From the NCBI GenBank assembly GCA_937911325.1, contig CALDSD010000102.1, positions 29,250 to 93,249 of the forward strand: a DNA stretch of 64,000 bases. Direction: 5' to 3'. Shown in pieces: positions 1 to 11,170 of this stretch (the first letter of the stretch is position 1; each line of letters begins with the position of its first letter). The DNA comes from an uncultured Neomegalonema sp. Lineage in GTDB: Bacteria > Pseudomonadota > Alphaproteobacteria > Rhodobacterales > Rhodobacteraceae. Position numbers and translations under genes: made by a program. The notes beneath the pieces were generated by a model. It searched no databases and was not told where the DNA came from. It was given only the letters and a program-made list of their open reading frames with translations.

Positions 1-468
1 ATCCGGCGTCGCGACAAAGTCCTGAGCGCCGAGCCGCGCCTCAAGCACCTTGAAAGCGATTTTGCGCCGTCCTTCCAGAAAGGCGATCACGGCGGCGTCC
101 CGCTTGTCCTCAGGCAGGAAGTTGGTCATGAACCGCAAGGTCGCCGTGTAACCGGTGAGCTTGTGGTTGTCCCAGAACATCCAGCGCAGGATCTCCTCGC
201 GTTCTGGCCAGGTCTCTCCACCGAACTGACCATAGGATTCGACCAGGTGATGAAGGATCGCGCCAGATTGCGTGACCACGCCCTTCGGCCCGTCGAGCAC
301 CGGCACTTCACCCATCGGATTGAGCGCAAGAAACTCGGGCGACCGGCCTGCGCCGTTGAAGAAGTCGACGAAGATCGGCTCCCAATCGGCGCCGATCAAG
401 TTCAGCATCAGCGCGGCCTTGTAGGCGTTGCCGGACTGCGCGAAGCAATGCAGACGATACTGCGGCAT
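1..468 (-). CDS. Glutathione S-transferase family protein (partial, C-terminus beyond window)
   Basis: The reverse strand is open from an ATG at 468 to the window edge, giving 156 residues. The N-terminus reads as a thioredoxin-fold GST domain: MPQYRLHCFAQSGNAYKAAL, then an NPMGEVPVLDG segment with the cis-proline loop of GSTs and a QSGAILHHL segment matching the glutathione gamma-glutamyl-binding region. An alpha-helical C-terminal domain begins near residue 90. It is the first of a leftward run with the acyl-CoA dehydrogenase and MerR genes, from which it is 87 bp away. The substrate cannot be told. The 3' end lies outside the window. Confidence 0.9.
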   Translation of the reverse strand, partial: MPQYRLHCFAQSGNAYKAALMLNLIGADWEPIFVDFFNGAGRSPEFLALNPMGEVPVLDGPKGVVTQSGAILHHLVESYGQFGGETWPEREEILRWMFWDNHKLTGYTATLRFMTNFLPEDKRDAAVIAFLEGRRKIAFKVLEARLGAQDFVATPD

Positions 469-555
469 TCGAGCGTCTCCCCTAGCTGCGCCGCATCGCT
501 TGAACCGCCCCTCTTCGATGGAGGCTGGCGTTCGGCGCGGCGCGATAAACGCCGA

Positions 556-2352
556 TCAGAAGGCTTCCGCCGGCAACGCCATCACGGTTTCACCGCCTGC
601 TTTGATCCGCGCCAACCGCATACCGGTCTCTGGCAGGAGCTTCTGCATGTAGTAACGGCCCGTCATCAGCTTGGTCTCGTAGAACGCGGGATCGTCCGCG
701 GTTCCACTCGCCAGCGCTTCGTTGGCCACCTTCGCCATCTTCGCCCACATCAGTCCGAGGCAGACATGACCGAAGAGGTGCAGGAAGTCGGTCGACCCCG
801 CGAGCGCATCGTTGGGGTTCTTCATACCCGCTTGCATGAAGAACATGCCGGCCTCTTGCAGCTCCTTGGAGGCCTGCTTGAGCGGATCCAGGAAGTCCTT
901 CGCCAAGGCTTCATCCTCGGCGTTTTCCTGGATGAAGCTCTTGACCATCTCGAAGAAGGCCATCACCGCCTTGCCGCCGTTCTGCGGAAGCTTCCGTCCG
1001 ACCAGATCCAGCGCCTGGACGCCGTTGGCGCCTTCGTAGATCATCGCGATCCGGGCGTCGCGGACGTATTGCGACATGCCCCATTCCTCGATGTAGCCGT
1101 GGCCGCCGTACAGCTGCAGCCCCTGGCTGGTGTTCTCATAGCCTTTGTCGGTCAGGAAACCCTTCAGGATCGGGGTCAACAGGGCGATCAGATCGGCCGC
1201 TTTCGACTTCTCGGCCTCATCCGTGTGCCGATGTTCGCTGTCGATCAGCGTCGAGCCCCAGAGCATGAAAGCGCGGGCGCCCTCGACAAACGCTTTCTGA
1301 TCCATCAGCGCGCGACGCACGTCCGGATGCACGATGATCGGATCGGCCGCTTTCTCAGGGGCCTCCGCGCGCGTTACGGCGCGGCCTTGCAGACGGTCCC
1401 GCGCGTACTCAACCGCGTTCTGATAGGCGATCGTCGCCTGGCCGAGGCCCTGCATCGCCACCGCGAGGCGCGCTTCGTTCATCATCACGAACATGGCGCG
1501 CAGGCCCTTGTGCTCCTCACCGACGAGCCAGCCTTTCGCCTCGTCATAGTTCATGACGCAGGTGGCGTTGCCGTGAATGCCCATCTTCTCTTCGATCTTG
1601 CCGCAGCTCACCCCGTTGCGTTGGCCGAGCGAGCCGTCGTCGTTCACAAGGAACTTCGGCACGACAAACAGCGAGATCCCTTTGACGCCGTCCGGACCGC
1701 CCGGGATCTTCGCCAGCACCAGATGAACAATGTTCTCCGCCATGTCGTGCTCGCCGGCGGAGATGAAGATCTTCTGACCGGAGATCGAGAACGAGCCGTC
1801 CTCCAACGGAACCGCCTTCGCGCGGATCAGGCCGAGGTCCGTGCCGCAATGCGGCTCGGTCAGGTTCATCGTGCCGGTCCACTCGCCCGAGACAAGCTTC
1901 GGCAGGTATTTCTGCTTTTGCTCGTCCGTGCCGTGCGCATGCAGAGCAGAGTAAGCGCCGTGGGTCAGACCAGGATACATCGAGAACGCCATGTTGCAGG
2001 CCGAGTGCATCTCGCCGACAGCCGCCGCCATGATGTTCGGCATGCCTTGCCCGCCAAATTCAGGATCGCATTCGAGCGACGGCCAACCGCCTTCGCGCAC
2101 AGCGTCGAACGCTTCCTTGAACCCATCCGGGGTCCGCACCACGCCGTTCTCCAAATGGCACCCTTGCTGATCACCCGTCTGGTTGATCGGCAGAAGGATC
2201 TCGCGGGCGACTTTCCCGGCTTCATCGAAGATCGCAGAGGTCAGATCCTCGGTCAGATCCTCGTAACCCTCGATGTCCTGTCGGTCCTGAACCTTGAAGG
2301 TCTCGTGGAAAAGGAACTTCAGATCACGCTGAGGGGGGGTGTAAGTCGGCAT
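556..2352 (-). CDS. Acyl-CoA dehydrogenase, DmdC-like subfamily
   Basis: This 598-residue FAD flavoprotein would oxidise an acyl-CoA to the 2-enoyl-CoA and pass electrons to ETF. It opens [17 protein letters not shown], the typical start of the long acyl-CoA dehydrogenase group that includes 3-methylmercaptopropionyl-CoA dehydrogenase (DmdC). Length near 600 and the extra C-terminal domain fit that group. Visible landmarks are [14 protein letters not shown] (161-174), the GGHGY loop (about 416-420) and IYEG with the likely catalytic Glu440. A MerR regulator lies just upstream on the same strand and probably controls it. etfA/etfB in this window would supply the electron acceptor. The acyl substrate cannot be fixed from sequence; a general medium or branched-chain acyl-CoA role is as likely as DMSP breakdown. 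Confidence 0.92.
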   Translation of the reverse strand: MPTYTPPQRDLKFLFHETFKVQDRQDIEGYEDLTEDLTSAIFDEAGKVAREILLPINQTGDQQGCHLENGVVRTPDGFKEAFDAVREGGWPSLECDPEFGGQGMPNIMAAAVGEMHSACNMAFSMYPGLTHGAYSALHAHGTDEQKQKYLPKLVSGEWTGTMNLTEPHCGTDLGLIRAKAVPLEDGSFSISGQKIFISAGEHDMAENIVHLVLAKIPGGPDGVKGISLFVVPKFLVNDDGSLGQRNGVSCGKIEEKMGIHGNATCVMNYDEAKGWLVGEEHKGLRAMFVMMNEARLAVAMQGLGQATIAYQNAVEYARDRLQGRAVTRAEAPEKAADPIIVHPDVRRALMDQKAFVEGARAFMLWGSTLIDSEHRHTDEAEKSKAADLIALLTPILKGFLTDKGYENTSQGLQLYGGHGYIEEWGMSQYVRDARIAMIYEGANGVQALDLVGRKLPQNGGKAVMAFFEMVKSFIQENAEDEALAKDFLDPLKQASKELQEAGMFFMQAGMKNPNDALAGSTDFLHLFGHVCLGLMWAKMAKVANEALASGTADDPAFYETKLMTGRYYMQKLLPETGMRLARIKAGGETVMALPAEAF

Positions 2353-2456
2353 GACGCTTTGCTCCGTTTCAATCGTTCGGTGGTTGCGGTTTGGCGCCCT
2401 TTGTTTCGCGGCAGGGCCCCGTTTCGGCTGTGTGGACGTGACTCAGTTTACTCTAA

Positions 2457-2888
2457 TCAACTGACTTGGCTCTCGCCGCGCTCACGCAGCATGTTGCGGA
2501 CAAGCCCGATCTGGTTTTCAAGATCGCCGATCACCGCGGTGATCTCTTCGCGCCGCTCTTTCAGTTCGTCGAGCTTGCCCAGCGCTGTCTCAAGGGTCAG
2601 CGAAAGCTGGGTCACTTGACCGTCTCCCAGGTCATACAGATTAAGCAACTCACGGATTTCCGCGAGGCTGAAGCCAAAGCGTTTTCCCCGCAGGATGAGC
2701 TTCAACCGCGCCCGGTCGCGCAACGTGTAGATGCGCCGCTGCCCATCTCGGCGCGGCATGATCAACTCTTGCGACTCATAAAACCTCAAAGCGCGTGGCG
2801 TGACGTCGAACGCGTCACAAAGGTCCCGGATCGAGAACTCTTCATCCGATCCAAAGGCCGCCTGCGCGTCGGCCAACTGATTCATCAT
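2457..2888 (-). CDS. MerR family transcriptional regulator (LiuR/IvdR-like)
   Basis: A winged helix-turn-helix DNA-binding domain lies at the N-terminus (FSIRDLCDAFDVTPRALRFYE), followed by the MerR wing and a long helix (TLETALGKLDELKERREEI) that would form the dimer coiled coil. I chose the ATG at 2888, giving 143 residues, because AAGGA sits just upstream; a longer reading from 2927 is possible but has a non-homologous-looking extension. No cysteine-rich metal loop is visible, so it is not a metal sensor. MerR proteins of this shape regulate acyl-CoA and branched-chain amino-acid catabolism, which fits the adjacent acyl-CoA dehydrogenase. Confidence 0.85.
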   Translation of the reverse strand: MMNQLADAQAAFGSDEEFSIRDLCDAFDVTPRALRFYESQELIMPRRDGQRRIYTLRDRARLKLILRGKRFGFSLAEIRELLNLYDLGDGQVTQLSLTLETALGKLDELKERREEITAVIGDLENQIGLVRNMLRERGESQVS

Positions 2889-3072
2889 GGCAAGGTCCTT
2901 TTCGAATCTCACGCCTCTAGTCAGCATGACGCTTACGTAAACGTCAACTCAAAAATTGGACATTTTGCGTCTTTCCAAGCTAAACGCTTAGAAGTCCGGG
3001 GAATTTCGGCGTTCTAGATGGCATGGGGACTAGAGCGCTGCGTGGGTCCGGAAGGATCGCGTCCAGTCTTTT

Positions 3073-3080
3073 TTAACCAT
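3073..3080 (+). promoter_or_regulatory. CtrA-like half-site TTAACCAT upstream of the PodJ-like gene
   Basis: The octamer TTAACCAT stands 66 bp before the chosen start of the PodJ-like gene. It equals the half-site form of the CtrA box known from Caulobacter cell-cycle promoters. One octamer may occur by chance; the assignment rests on position and on the nature of the downstream gene. Confidence 0.35.
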
Positions 3081-3145
3081 GCCAGTGTTACCTCGATGGA
3101 ATGGCGGCACTACCAGCCGCACCCTGTCGAGCTGTGAGGAACGTA

Positions 3146-5179
3146 ATGAAGACCTCGACACCGTGGAGCATCAAAGGGATCGACCCCGAAGCTCGCGTCG
3201 CCGCCAAGGAAGCGGCGAAACGCGAAGGGATGACCCTGGGCGCTTGGATTTCGCAAAAGATCATCGAAGAAAACTCGGAAGACCTCGCGGGCGAGGCGAC
3301 AGTCGCCAGCGCGCAGCGTCGGAAGGGCAAAGAAACAAAGCCTCGTCCGACCGCGATCGATGTCGGTGCGTTCGCCGCGGCCCTCCGCGACGTCGCAGAG
3401 CGCACTCAAAACAGCGAGCGTCGTAGCGAAGACCGCGTCGAAGCGCTGCGGAAGACGCTTGAGAACATCGTAGGCCGCGTCGACAGCGTCTCTACGAGAA
3501 TGAGCGAAGTGGCGACGGCTGTTCAAACCATGTCAGGCGGCCTCGAGCGCACGGCCGAACGCGCCGAGCGCGCGGAAGCTGAAGCGGCGGCGCTTCGTTC
3601 GGACATGACGGACGCGTCCGAGCAGATCTCCGAAGTTCGCAGTCAGACCGGAGCGACGGTCCGCGCCGCCACCGCACTGATTGAGAAAGTCGACGCCCTC
3701 GCCGATCAGTCGCCTCAGACGACCTCGGGCGACGACGAGACCAAAGCGGCGCTCGAAGCGCTGTCCGCACGGTTAGACGACATCACCGCCGCTTCCGAAG
3801 CGGTCTCCGCCAAAACGGAAGACGCTTTCGAGCGATTGGTGACGCGCCTGGACGACGCCAATGACCGTCAAGACCGCGCCGCGACTGCGATCGGCGACGC
3901 GCTCGAAGCGCTGACCCGTCGTCTTGAGGCGGTTGAAACAGCCCAACAGGAGCAGATCGAGCACCACCTGGCGCCACCGGCCGCTGATGATGCTCACGAC
4001 GCGGAGACGCACAGCTCAGACAGAGTCGAAAACATCTTTGACGAGGACCCGGCGCTCGACGACGATCTCACCGAGTTTGACGTCGAACGCAGCGTTTCGC
4101 CTGCGGACGACAACGCGACTGACCACGATGACGCGGCCGACTATCCGGCGCGCCCAGACGCAATCGACGAAGACTTGGCGCTGCAAAATCAAGCGCAGAA
4201 CCCTGAACCTTGGGAAGCCGAGGCGTCGGAGGATCAGATCTGGGAAGACGATCTGGAAACGACCGAGGCCCCGCAAGAGGCTTACGATCATCCCGTAGAC
4301 AGTGATTTCGAAGCCGTCAGCGAAACAGACGCTGCGCCCGAAAGACGCGTTGAACGGCCCTCGCTCGACGCTCTGTTCAAGGACATAGACGACGACGCTC
4401 CGACGCCTGATGCAAGAGCGTCCGAGCAGAGCGTTGATCGGGATCGCGACTACGAAGGGCCGCCGAGCCTCGCTGCCTTGCGGGCGCGCCTTCGCGACAG
4501 CGGCGCAGCAGCGCCCAAAAGCTCACGGGCCAACACCGCCGGACCGGAGCAGAGCGAAACGCTCGCCGCGTCGCTCGACTCGTTGAAACGAATGCTGCCG
4601 GACCGTGAATCCGAAGCCGTCGAAGCAACCGACCATTCGGCTGACGCGCACCCTCTCGAAGACGTCGAGATGGTCGAAATTGCCGAAACGGCGGATGTCG
4701 ACGATCTGTTCGACGACGCTCAGGCGATCAAGGCGGCGGACGTCGCAGAACCGCATGACGAGATCGAATCCCAAGACGCCTTTCTGCGGTCGCAGCGGGA
4801 AACGCAACCGATCGAAGAGGATCCGCTCGCTCAGATTGAAGATCTTGAGACCGTGGAAGAGCCCAAGTCACGCTCGCTCTTCGCACGTTTGAAGGGGCGC
4901 TTCGCCAAGCGCGACAAGCCAAAGGAACACCCCGGCGAACCCCTCGATGCGGATGACGGCCTCGTCGATCCGATGGAGCTCGACGCGTTCTCCGAGGAAG
5001 CGGCCGCTCAATTCGATCACGACTTGGAAACCGACCTTTGGGAGGAGTTCGAAACGGAGGAAGCGCCTCGCACAAACCGCATCGTCATGCTTGCGGTCCT
5101 GGGCGTCATCGGCGCGATGCTCGGCGCCGGGTTCCTCTATATCTACACGGCTTTCAACACGGTCGGCGGCGCGGGCTGA
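3146..5179 (+). CDS. PodJ-like polar localisation protein with N-terminal coiled coil and C-terminal membrane anchor
   Basis: The 677-residue protein opens MKTSTPWSIKGIDPEARVAA, then AKREGMTLGAWIS, an N-terminal motif of PodJ-type localisation factors and related alphaproteobacterial polarity proteins. Residues about 75-270 are Ala/Glu/Arg-rich heptad-like coiled coil. Residues 270-640 are acidic and low-complexity, and one membrane helix (RIVMLAVLGVIGAMLGAGFL) lies at the C-terminus with almost nothing after it. ATG 3146 is preceded by GAGGA; the longer reading from 3101 is less likely. It lacks the large periplasmic peptidoglycan-binding region of Caulobacter PodJ, so it is a PodJ-like short form. 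A strong terminator follows at 5212, so it is probably transcribed alone. Confidence 0.7.
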   Translation: MKTSTPWSIKGIDPEARVAAKEAAKREGMTLGAWISQKIIEENSEDLAGEATVASAQRRKGKETKPRPTAIDVGAFAAALRDVAERTQNSERRSEDRVEALRKTLENIVGRVDSVSTRMSEVATAVQTMSGGLERTAERAERAEAEAAALRSDMTDASEQISEVRSQTGATVRAATALIEKVDALADQSPQTTSGDDETKAALEALSARLDDITAASEAVSAKTEDAFERLVTRLDDANDRQDRAATAIGDALEALTRRLEAVETAQQEQIEHHLAPPAADDAHDAETHSSDRVENIFDEDPALDDDLTEFDVERSVSPADDNATDHDDAADYPARPDAIDEDLALQNQAQNPEPWEAEASEDQIWEDDLETTEAPQEAYDHPVDSDFEAVSETDAAPERRVERPSLDALFKDIDDDAPTPDARASEQSVDRDRDYEGPPSLAALRARLRDSGAAAPKSSRANTAGPEQSETLAASLDSLKRMLPDRESEAVEATDHSADAHPLEDVEMVEIAETADVDDLFDDAQAIKAADVAEPHDEIESQDAFLRSQRETQPIEEDPLAQIEDLETVEEPKSRSLFARLKGRFAKRDKPKEHPGEPLDADDGLVDPMELDAFSEEAAAQFDHDLETDLWEEFETEEAPRTNRIVMLAVLGVIGAMLGAGFLYIYTAFNTVGGAG

Positions 5180-5211
5180 CGCCCTCTCCAAACGAAACCC
5201 ACACGCCAAAG

Positions 5212-5242
5212 ACGCCCGCCATCGAGCGGGCGTTTTCTTTTT
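5212..5242 (+). terminator. Rho-independent terminator after PodJ-like gene
   Basis: ACGCCCGC and GCGGGCGT form an 8-bp perfect stem with a 6-nt loop, followed by TTTTCTTTTT. It stands 33 bp after the stop codon of the PodJ-like gene. Confidence 0.9.
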
Positions 5243-5363
5243 GCCCAAGCAGATGGCGTCGATGCGCAGACAATGGTTGGGCTGGACAGTCGCCCAGACG
5301 CGTCCTACGCCAATCTGACACAAACCCATGTTTCCGATTGTTCCGTCAGCTCGGACCCACGCT

Positions 5364-5873
5364 ATGACTGAAGAAACCGACGCCCTCTCCAGTTTGATCG
5401 GCAGGCCGCCCAAAGAGGTCGGAGAACTGATCGCGGGACTGCCCTTCGCGAAGGCGCTTGGAATGCGGCTCGTCAGTAGCGGCGACGGAGAGGCTGTTCT
5501 TTCCATCCCCTACCACCAAGACATGATCGGGGACCCTGAAACAGGCGTCATATCCGGCGGCGTGGTGACCGCGCTGCTGGATACCTGCGGCGGCATAGCG
5601 GCAATGGCCTCGGCGACCAAACCAACATCGGCTGCGACGCTCGATCTAAGGATCGACTATATGCGCCCAGCGACGCCGCAGCGCGTTCTCTTCGCAAAGG
5701 CGACCTGTTTTCGTGAAACGCGGTCGATAACGTTCGTACGGGCCTCGGCCTATCACGACACGCCGGAAGTCCCGGTGGCGACCGCCGTCGGCGCGTTCAT
5801 GGTGGAGAACCGGCGGAACTGGCCGGTCTCAAAGCCTGATGCGCCGCCGACGGATCCGAAGGGAGCGTCCTGA
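5364..5873 (+). CDS. PaaI family thioesterase (hotdog fold), first of a pair
   Basis: A 169-residue hotdog-fold acyl-CoA thioesterase. The central helix region GGVVTALLDTCGGIAAM carries the Asp/Gly pattern of PaaI-type enzymes, followed by TLDLRIDYMRPA, the usual second signature. ATG 5364 is used because homologues begin near MTEETDAL; the ORF can be extended to 5328 without a recognisable domain. Its stop overlaps the start of the next thioesterase (TGATG), so the two and the MATE gene form one translationally coupled operon. Substrate unknown; probably aryl or medium-chain acyl-CoA. Confidence 0.88.
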   Translation: MTEETDALSSLIGRPPKEVGELIAGLPFAKALGMRLVSSGDGEAVLSIPYHQDMIGDPETGVISGGVVTALLDTCGGIAAMASATKPTSAATLDLRIDYMRPATPQRVLFAKATCFRETRSITFVRASAYHDTPEVPVATAVGAFMVENRRNWPVSKPDAPPTDPKGAS

Positions 5874-6385
5874 TGCCCCCCCTCGAAAAGATACGTGCGC
5901 AAGAGGCGCTGCGCGACCAGGCGCTTTTGCGGCTCGCGGGAGCGGCCCCTTACGTCAAGTTCCTAGGCGTCGAGCTGGACCGCCGGGGCGACGAGCTCAC
6001 AGCGATCCTGCGATTCGACCCCAAACTGATCGGCAACCCGTTGCTGCCTGCGCTTCATGGCGGCGCTACGGGGTCGTTTCTCGAAATCACCGCCATTATG
6101 CAGCTCGCATGGGACGGCATTTGGGAGCGGATCGAAGCCAGCGAGCCCGACGCGCAGTCGATCGCTTTGGGCCAGTTGCCGGCAATGCCAAAGACGGTCG
6201 ACATCACCGTGGACTACCTGCGGGCGGGACGACCGCGCGACGCATATGCGCGCGCCATCGTCGCCAAGCGCGGTCGGCGCGTGGCCAATGTCCGCGTTGA
6301 GGCGTGGCAGGACGAGATCGAACGGCCTTTCGCCGCGGCGCACGGCCATTTCCTGTTGCCAGGGGCTGGCGAGAACGCTCCATGA
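5873..6385 (+). CDS. PaaI family thioesterase (hotdog fold), second of a pair
   Basis: A 170-residue second hotdog protein. PALHGGATGSFLEITAIMQL corresponds to the catalytic helix region and VDITVDYLRAGRPRDAYARA to the following beta strands. It overlaps the first thioesterase by one base and the MATE gene by four (ATGA), so all three should be co-translated. The two proteins are divergent paralogues and may pair as a heteromer. This is inferred from arrangement only. Confidence 0.85.
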   Translation: MPPLEKIRAQEALRDQALLRLAGAAPYVKFLGVELDRRGDELTAILRFDPKLIGNPLLPALHGGATGSFLEITAIMQLAWDGIWERIEASEPDAQSIALGQLPAMPKTVDITVDYLRAGRPRDAYARAIVAKRGRRVANVRVEAWQDEIERPFAAAHGHFLLPGAGENAP

Positions 6386-7752
6386 GCAGATCTGAGGACG
6401 CCGCAGGCAACCCTCAGCCCCGCGGCGCAGTCACCGCCCTTCGCATTCTGACAATCGCTTTGCCGGTGGTGCTGTCGAACGCCACGGTGCCGATCCAAGG
6501 CGCCGTCGATACGGCGCTGATCGGTCAATTGGGGGTCGTGGCGGCGCTGGCCGGTGTCGGCCTGGCCGCGGCGATCTTCGACATCGCGCTGGGCAGTTTG
6601 AACTTCCTGCAAATGGGCACAAGCGGACTTTCGGCGCAGGCCCTCGGGTCGCGCGCACACGAAAGGCTCGCGAACACGCTGTTGCGCGGCTTGATCATCG
6701 GCGGGACCATTGGTCTCGCCTTCATCCTCCTTCAAACTCCGGTGATATGGCTTGGCCTCACCTTGTTCGAAGCCTCCAGCGAAGCCGAAACCATCGCCGC
6801 TGAATATTTCCATATCCGCATCTGGGGCGCCCCGGCGGAACTGATGAATTACGCGCTGTTGGGGTGGTTCACCGGTCAGGAGATGACCCGCAGACTGTTC
6901 CAACACCAGCTAGTTCTGACGCTGTCCAACATCGCCCTGAACCTGTTGTTCGTTCTGGTGTTCGATTGGGGCGTCGCCGGCGTGGCGCTGGGCACGTTGA
7001 TCGCCTCGGTTCTGGGTCTCCTCTATGGGCTTTGGATTGCGCGCGCCCGCATCCGCGTTCTCGTTCCGGCTTCATGGCGCCCATCGCGCGATCGACTGCT
7101 TAAGCGCGACGAACTCTTGCGTCTGCTGGCGCTGAACAGAGACATCTTCATCCGTACGCTGCTATTGATCGGCGGGTTCGCCTGGATGACGCGCATGGGA
7201 TCGATGCAAGGGGATGTGATCCTCGCGGCCAATGTCGTGCTGATGCAGTTCTTCTTTGTGTCCTCGTACGCGCTCGATGGTTTTGCGATGGCGGCGGAAA
7301 CGCTCGTGGGTCAGGCGATGGGCGCGCACGACCTGTCGCAACTCGATCGAGCAGCCTGGATGAGCAGCCTGTGTTCCGGCGCGCTCTCGTTGCTGATGTC
7401 GATCGCGTTCGTGGCGTCGTCTGGTCCGATCATCGACCTGTTCACAACGGCCGAAGAAGTCCGAACAACCGCTCGGGACTATTTTCTGTGGGCTGCGTTG
7501 ATTCCCCTTGCGGGGTTTGGAGCCTTCCAGATGGACGGCATCTTCATCGGCGCGACCGGGTCGGTCGAGATGCGCAATTCCATGATTGTCTCTTCAGCTT
7601 TCTATTTTCCCATCAGTTATTGGATGCTGCTTGAGTACGGCAATCACGGCATCTGGGCGGCGGTCTGGATCTGGTTGATCCTACGAGCGCTGACGCTGCT
7701 GGCGCTTTACCCTCGGATCCGGGCGCGCGCCGAGTCGGCGATGGCGGCTTAG
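6382..7752 (+). CDS. MATE family efflux transporter (DinF-like)
   Basis: A 456-residue polytopic membrane protein with about 12 hydrophobic helices in two halves. The first half carries PVVLSNATVPIQGAVDTALI, the MATE helix-1/2 signature seen in DinF-type exporters, and FLQMGTSGLSAQALG follows. The start ATG overlaps the stop of the thioesterase gene, so the longer ORF beginning at 6304 is not used. It would exchange a cation for an organic cation or toxic metabolite. The link to the two thioesterases is unexplained. Its stop overlaps the converging pyrD stop. Confidence 0.88.
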   Translation: MSRSEDAAGNPQPRGAVTALRILTIALPVVLSNATVPIQGAVDTALIGQLGVVAALAGVGLAAAIFDIALGSLNFLQMGTSGLSAQALGSRAHERLANTLLRGLIIGGTIGLAFILLQTPVIWLGLTLFEASSEAETIAAEYFHIRIWGAPAELMNYALLGWFTGQEMTRRLFQHQLVLTLSNIALNLLFVLVFDWGVAGVALGTLIASVLGLLYGLWIARARIRVLVPASWRPSRDRLLKRDELLRLLALNRDIFIRTLLLIGGFAWMTRMGSMQGDVILAANVVLMQFFFVSSYALDGFAMAAETLVGQAMGAHDLSQLDRAAWMSSLCSGALSLLMSIAFVASSGPIIDLFTTAEEVRTTARDYFLWAALIPLAGFGAFQMDGIFIGATGSVEMRNSMIVSSAFYFPISYWMLLEYGNHGIWAAVWIWLILRALTLLALYPRIRARAESAMAA

Positions 7753-8825
7753 GAGGCGTCGACGCCGACCGCGTCTTTCAGATGGGAGAACCCGTCCCTT
7801 TCCAACCGCTCGGACAGGCCGGCGACGGTCCGCCCGATCAGCGAAGGGCCTTGGTAGACCAATGCGGTGTACAGCTGGAGCAGCGAGGCGCCTGCGCGGA
7901 TCTTCGCATACGCGCTGTCGGGACCGTCGATCCCGCCGACGCCGATCATCGGCACGCGGCCCTCTGTCCGTCGATAGAGCGCTCTGAGCACTTCGGTCGA
8001 TCTCTCAAAGACCGGCGCGCCGGACAGCCCGCCTTTCTCCGACGCATGCCCGCTCTGCAGGCTTTCCGGGCGCGATATCGTCGTGTTGGTGGCCACGACG
8101 CCGTCGACGCCCGTCGCCAAACACACCTCTGCGACGTCGGCGATCTCCGCCTCGGAGAGGTCCGGCGCGACTTTGAGCAGGATCGGCGGCGGCGTCTCAA
8201 CCCCAGCAGCAAGTTCGTTTCGGGCCGTCACAACCCGATGGAGGAGCGCCGAAAGCGCGGGCTTGCCCTGCAGATCGCGCAGTTTCTCGGTATTGGGCGA
8301 GGAGACGTTGACCGTGAAGAAGTCGCACGCCCCCCACAGCCCTCGCATGACCGTCTCGTAATTTTCCATCCGGTCTTGCGCATCTTTGTTTGCGCCCAGG
8401 TTGGCGCCGATGATCCCACGCTCTCGCGGGAGCGCCTGAAGCCGAGCGCGGACGGCCTCCAAACCCTCGTTGTTGAACCCCATCCGGTTGATCACCGCAC
8501 GGTCCTCTGGCAACCGAAACAGCCGCGGCTGCGGATTGCCCGCCTGCGGTCGCGGCGTCACTGCGCCAACTTCGACAAAGCCTGCGCCAAGCCGAAGAAG
8601 CGCCAGCGGCGCCTCCGCGTTCTTGTCGAAACCTGCGGCGATCCCGACCGGGTTCTCAAATCGGAGCCCCCAGAGCGTCTGAGCAAGCTTTGGGTCTGAT
8701 TCCGAGACACTTGACGGGCCCAGTCCCATCGCCAAGGCCTTCAAGGTCAGACGATGCGCCGTCTCTGGCGGCAAAGCACGCAGGATCGGCAGCGCCGCGC
8801 CTGAAAGGTCGAGTGAGAACGTCAT
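7749..8825 (-). CDS. pyrD: Quinone-dependent dihydroorotate dehydrogenase (class 2)
   Basis: A 358-residue membrane-associated flavoenzyme of pyrimidine synthesis, oxidising dihydroorotate to orotate with quinone. The sequence shows [39 protein letters not shown] and [11 protein letters not shown], the FMN-binding and substrate signatures of class 2, and [17 protein letters not shown] with the catalytic Ser region. The C-terminal GVGGID segment binds the FMN phosphate. Length fits the family. The N-terminal helix would dip into the inner membrane. The stop codon overlaps that of the convergent MATE gene by a few bases. Confidence 0.97.
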   Translation of the reverse strand: MTFSLDLSGAALPILRALPPETAHRLTLKALAMGLGPSSVSESDPKLAQTLWGLRFENPVGIAAGFDKNAEAPLALLRLGAGFVEVGAVTPRPQAGNPQPRLFRLPEDRAVINRMGFNNEGLEAVRARLQALPRERGIIGANLGANKDAQDRMENYETVMRGLWGACDFFTVNVSSPNTEKLRDLQGKPALSALLHRVVTARNELAAGVETPPPILLKVAPDLSEAEIADVAEVCLATGVDGVVATNTTISRPESLQSGHASEKGGLSGAPVFERSTEVLRALYRRTEGRVPMIGVGGIDGPDSAYAKIRAGASLLQLYTALVYQGPSLIGRTVAGLSERLERDGFSHLKDAVGVDAS

Positions 8826-8974
8826 GTCGGACTACAAACATGGCGCTGCTTCGGGAGCAATGACCAAAGCGCAACGGCTCTTCGCCGCGGCCGCATACGA
8901 CAGGTTGCCAAAGCGCCGCCGTTAAGGCGTAAGTCGGACGGCGCGCGGCAGCCCCAGGGGGTCGACTGACAGAT

Positions 8975-9769
8975 ATGAGCCAGTTTCAGCTTCTCATCTC
9001 AATATGGGCCGTCGCCTTCGGACTGACCATCGCAAGCCTTGCGGCGTTGTACCGAGGCGGCGCGATCCGAGCGGCGTTTGAACGCGGGGCGTTGTCCGGC
9101 GCCCTGTTGACGGTGACGATCGCCTTGTTTCTCGCTTGGTTCGCATCGACCGTCGCGGCGACCTTCATTGACGATCAGATCCTGGAGATCGCGCTCGGCG
9201 ACAAATTCGCGCTCGGCAAGATTTCTGGCTTCATCGCGATCCCGATCTTGCTCGGCTTGTTCTTCGCAGCGCTGATCCGAGCGTCGGAGAGCCTGCTGCT
9301 CATGCTCGCCTTGGCGTTTGGCTTGGCCGTTATCGATCTGTTCGACATGGCGTCTCGCCTCGAGGTCTTGCGGCTCGCCTTCCTGGAGACCATGGCCGAA
9401 GGCGGCGGCTATGGCGAAGAAGCGCGCATTTATCAGGATTACTACTTCGAGCGGCCGCATCTCGAACGGATCGCCGTCTACCTGGCGGCGTTGTTGTTGG
9501 CGGGCCTCTTCGCAGCCTTGTCCTTCAACGCGCCCGGTCTGGGCGACTGGGTCGAGCACATCGGCTTGCCTGGCTTGGCGAGCCGCGCTGCGGCATCGGG
9601 TCGAAGCCTGCGCCTCATCGCGCGACTGATCATCCTTCTGGCGATCACGCTCAATCTGGCCGTGTTGTGGTCTTGGCGGCTCGACCGCATCGACGCCTTG
9701 GAGACGGCGGGCTTCAGCCCCTATCCGGTATTGGGTCGAAACGCCCCAAGTATCGACACTATAGAGTGA
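8975..9769 (+). CDS. Polytopic membrane protein of unknown function
   Basis: 264 residues with about six predicted membrane helices (roughly 5-27, 40-64, 76-98, 102-124, 163-186 and 214-236). I recognise no family. An aspartate and glutamate-rich loop (ETMAEGGGYGEEARIYQDYY, about 140-160) sits between helices four and five. The reading frame is long, its codon use matches neighbouring genes and ATG 8975 is the first start after the divergent pyrD promoter region. It is followed by a 327-bp gap before trxB. No function should be inferred. Confidence 0.75.
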   Translation: MSQFQLLISIWAVAFGLTIASLAALYRGGAIRAAFERGALSGALLTVTIALFLAWFASTVAATFIDDQILEIALGDKFALGKISGFIAIPILLGLFFAALIRASESLLLMLALAFGLAVIDLFDMASRLEVLRLAFLETMAEGGGYGEEARIYQDYYFERPHLERIAVYLAALLLAGLFAALSFNAPGLGDWVEHIGLPGLASRAAASGRSLRLIARLIILLAITLNLAVLWSWRLDRIDALETAGFSPYPVLGRNAPSIDTIE

Positions 9770-11062
<1,293 letters not shown>

Positions 11063-11170
11063 GTCTGGAACGGCCCCACGCCCCTTCCGTACAATCAAAC
11101 GCTGCGCGCGGCCTAGGCCTCCGTGTATTGTTTCCCTGGCGACGCGAGCGCCGAATGAGCGAGAACCAAA

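Noticed and set aside
15..480. Considered the left-edge sequence as intergenic
   Set aside because: The minus-strand reading from 468 gives an uninterrupted GST N-terminal domain.
163..2619. 818-residue ORF on the plus strand
   Set aside because: It runs antisense through the acyl-CoA dehydrogenase gene, has a composition rich in Arg, His and Gln, no domain, and is typical of shadow ORFs in GC-rich DNA. The minus-strand gene is clear.
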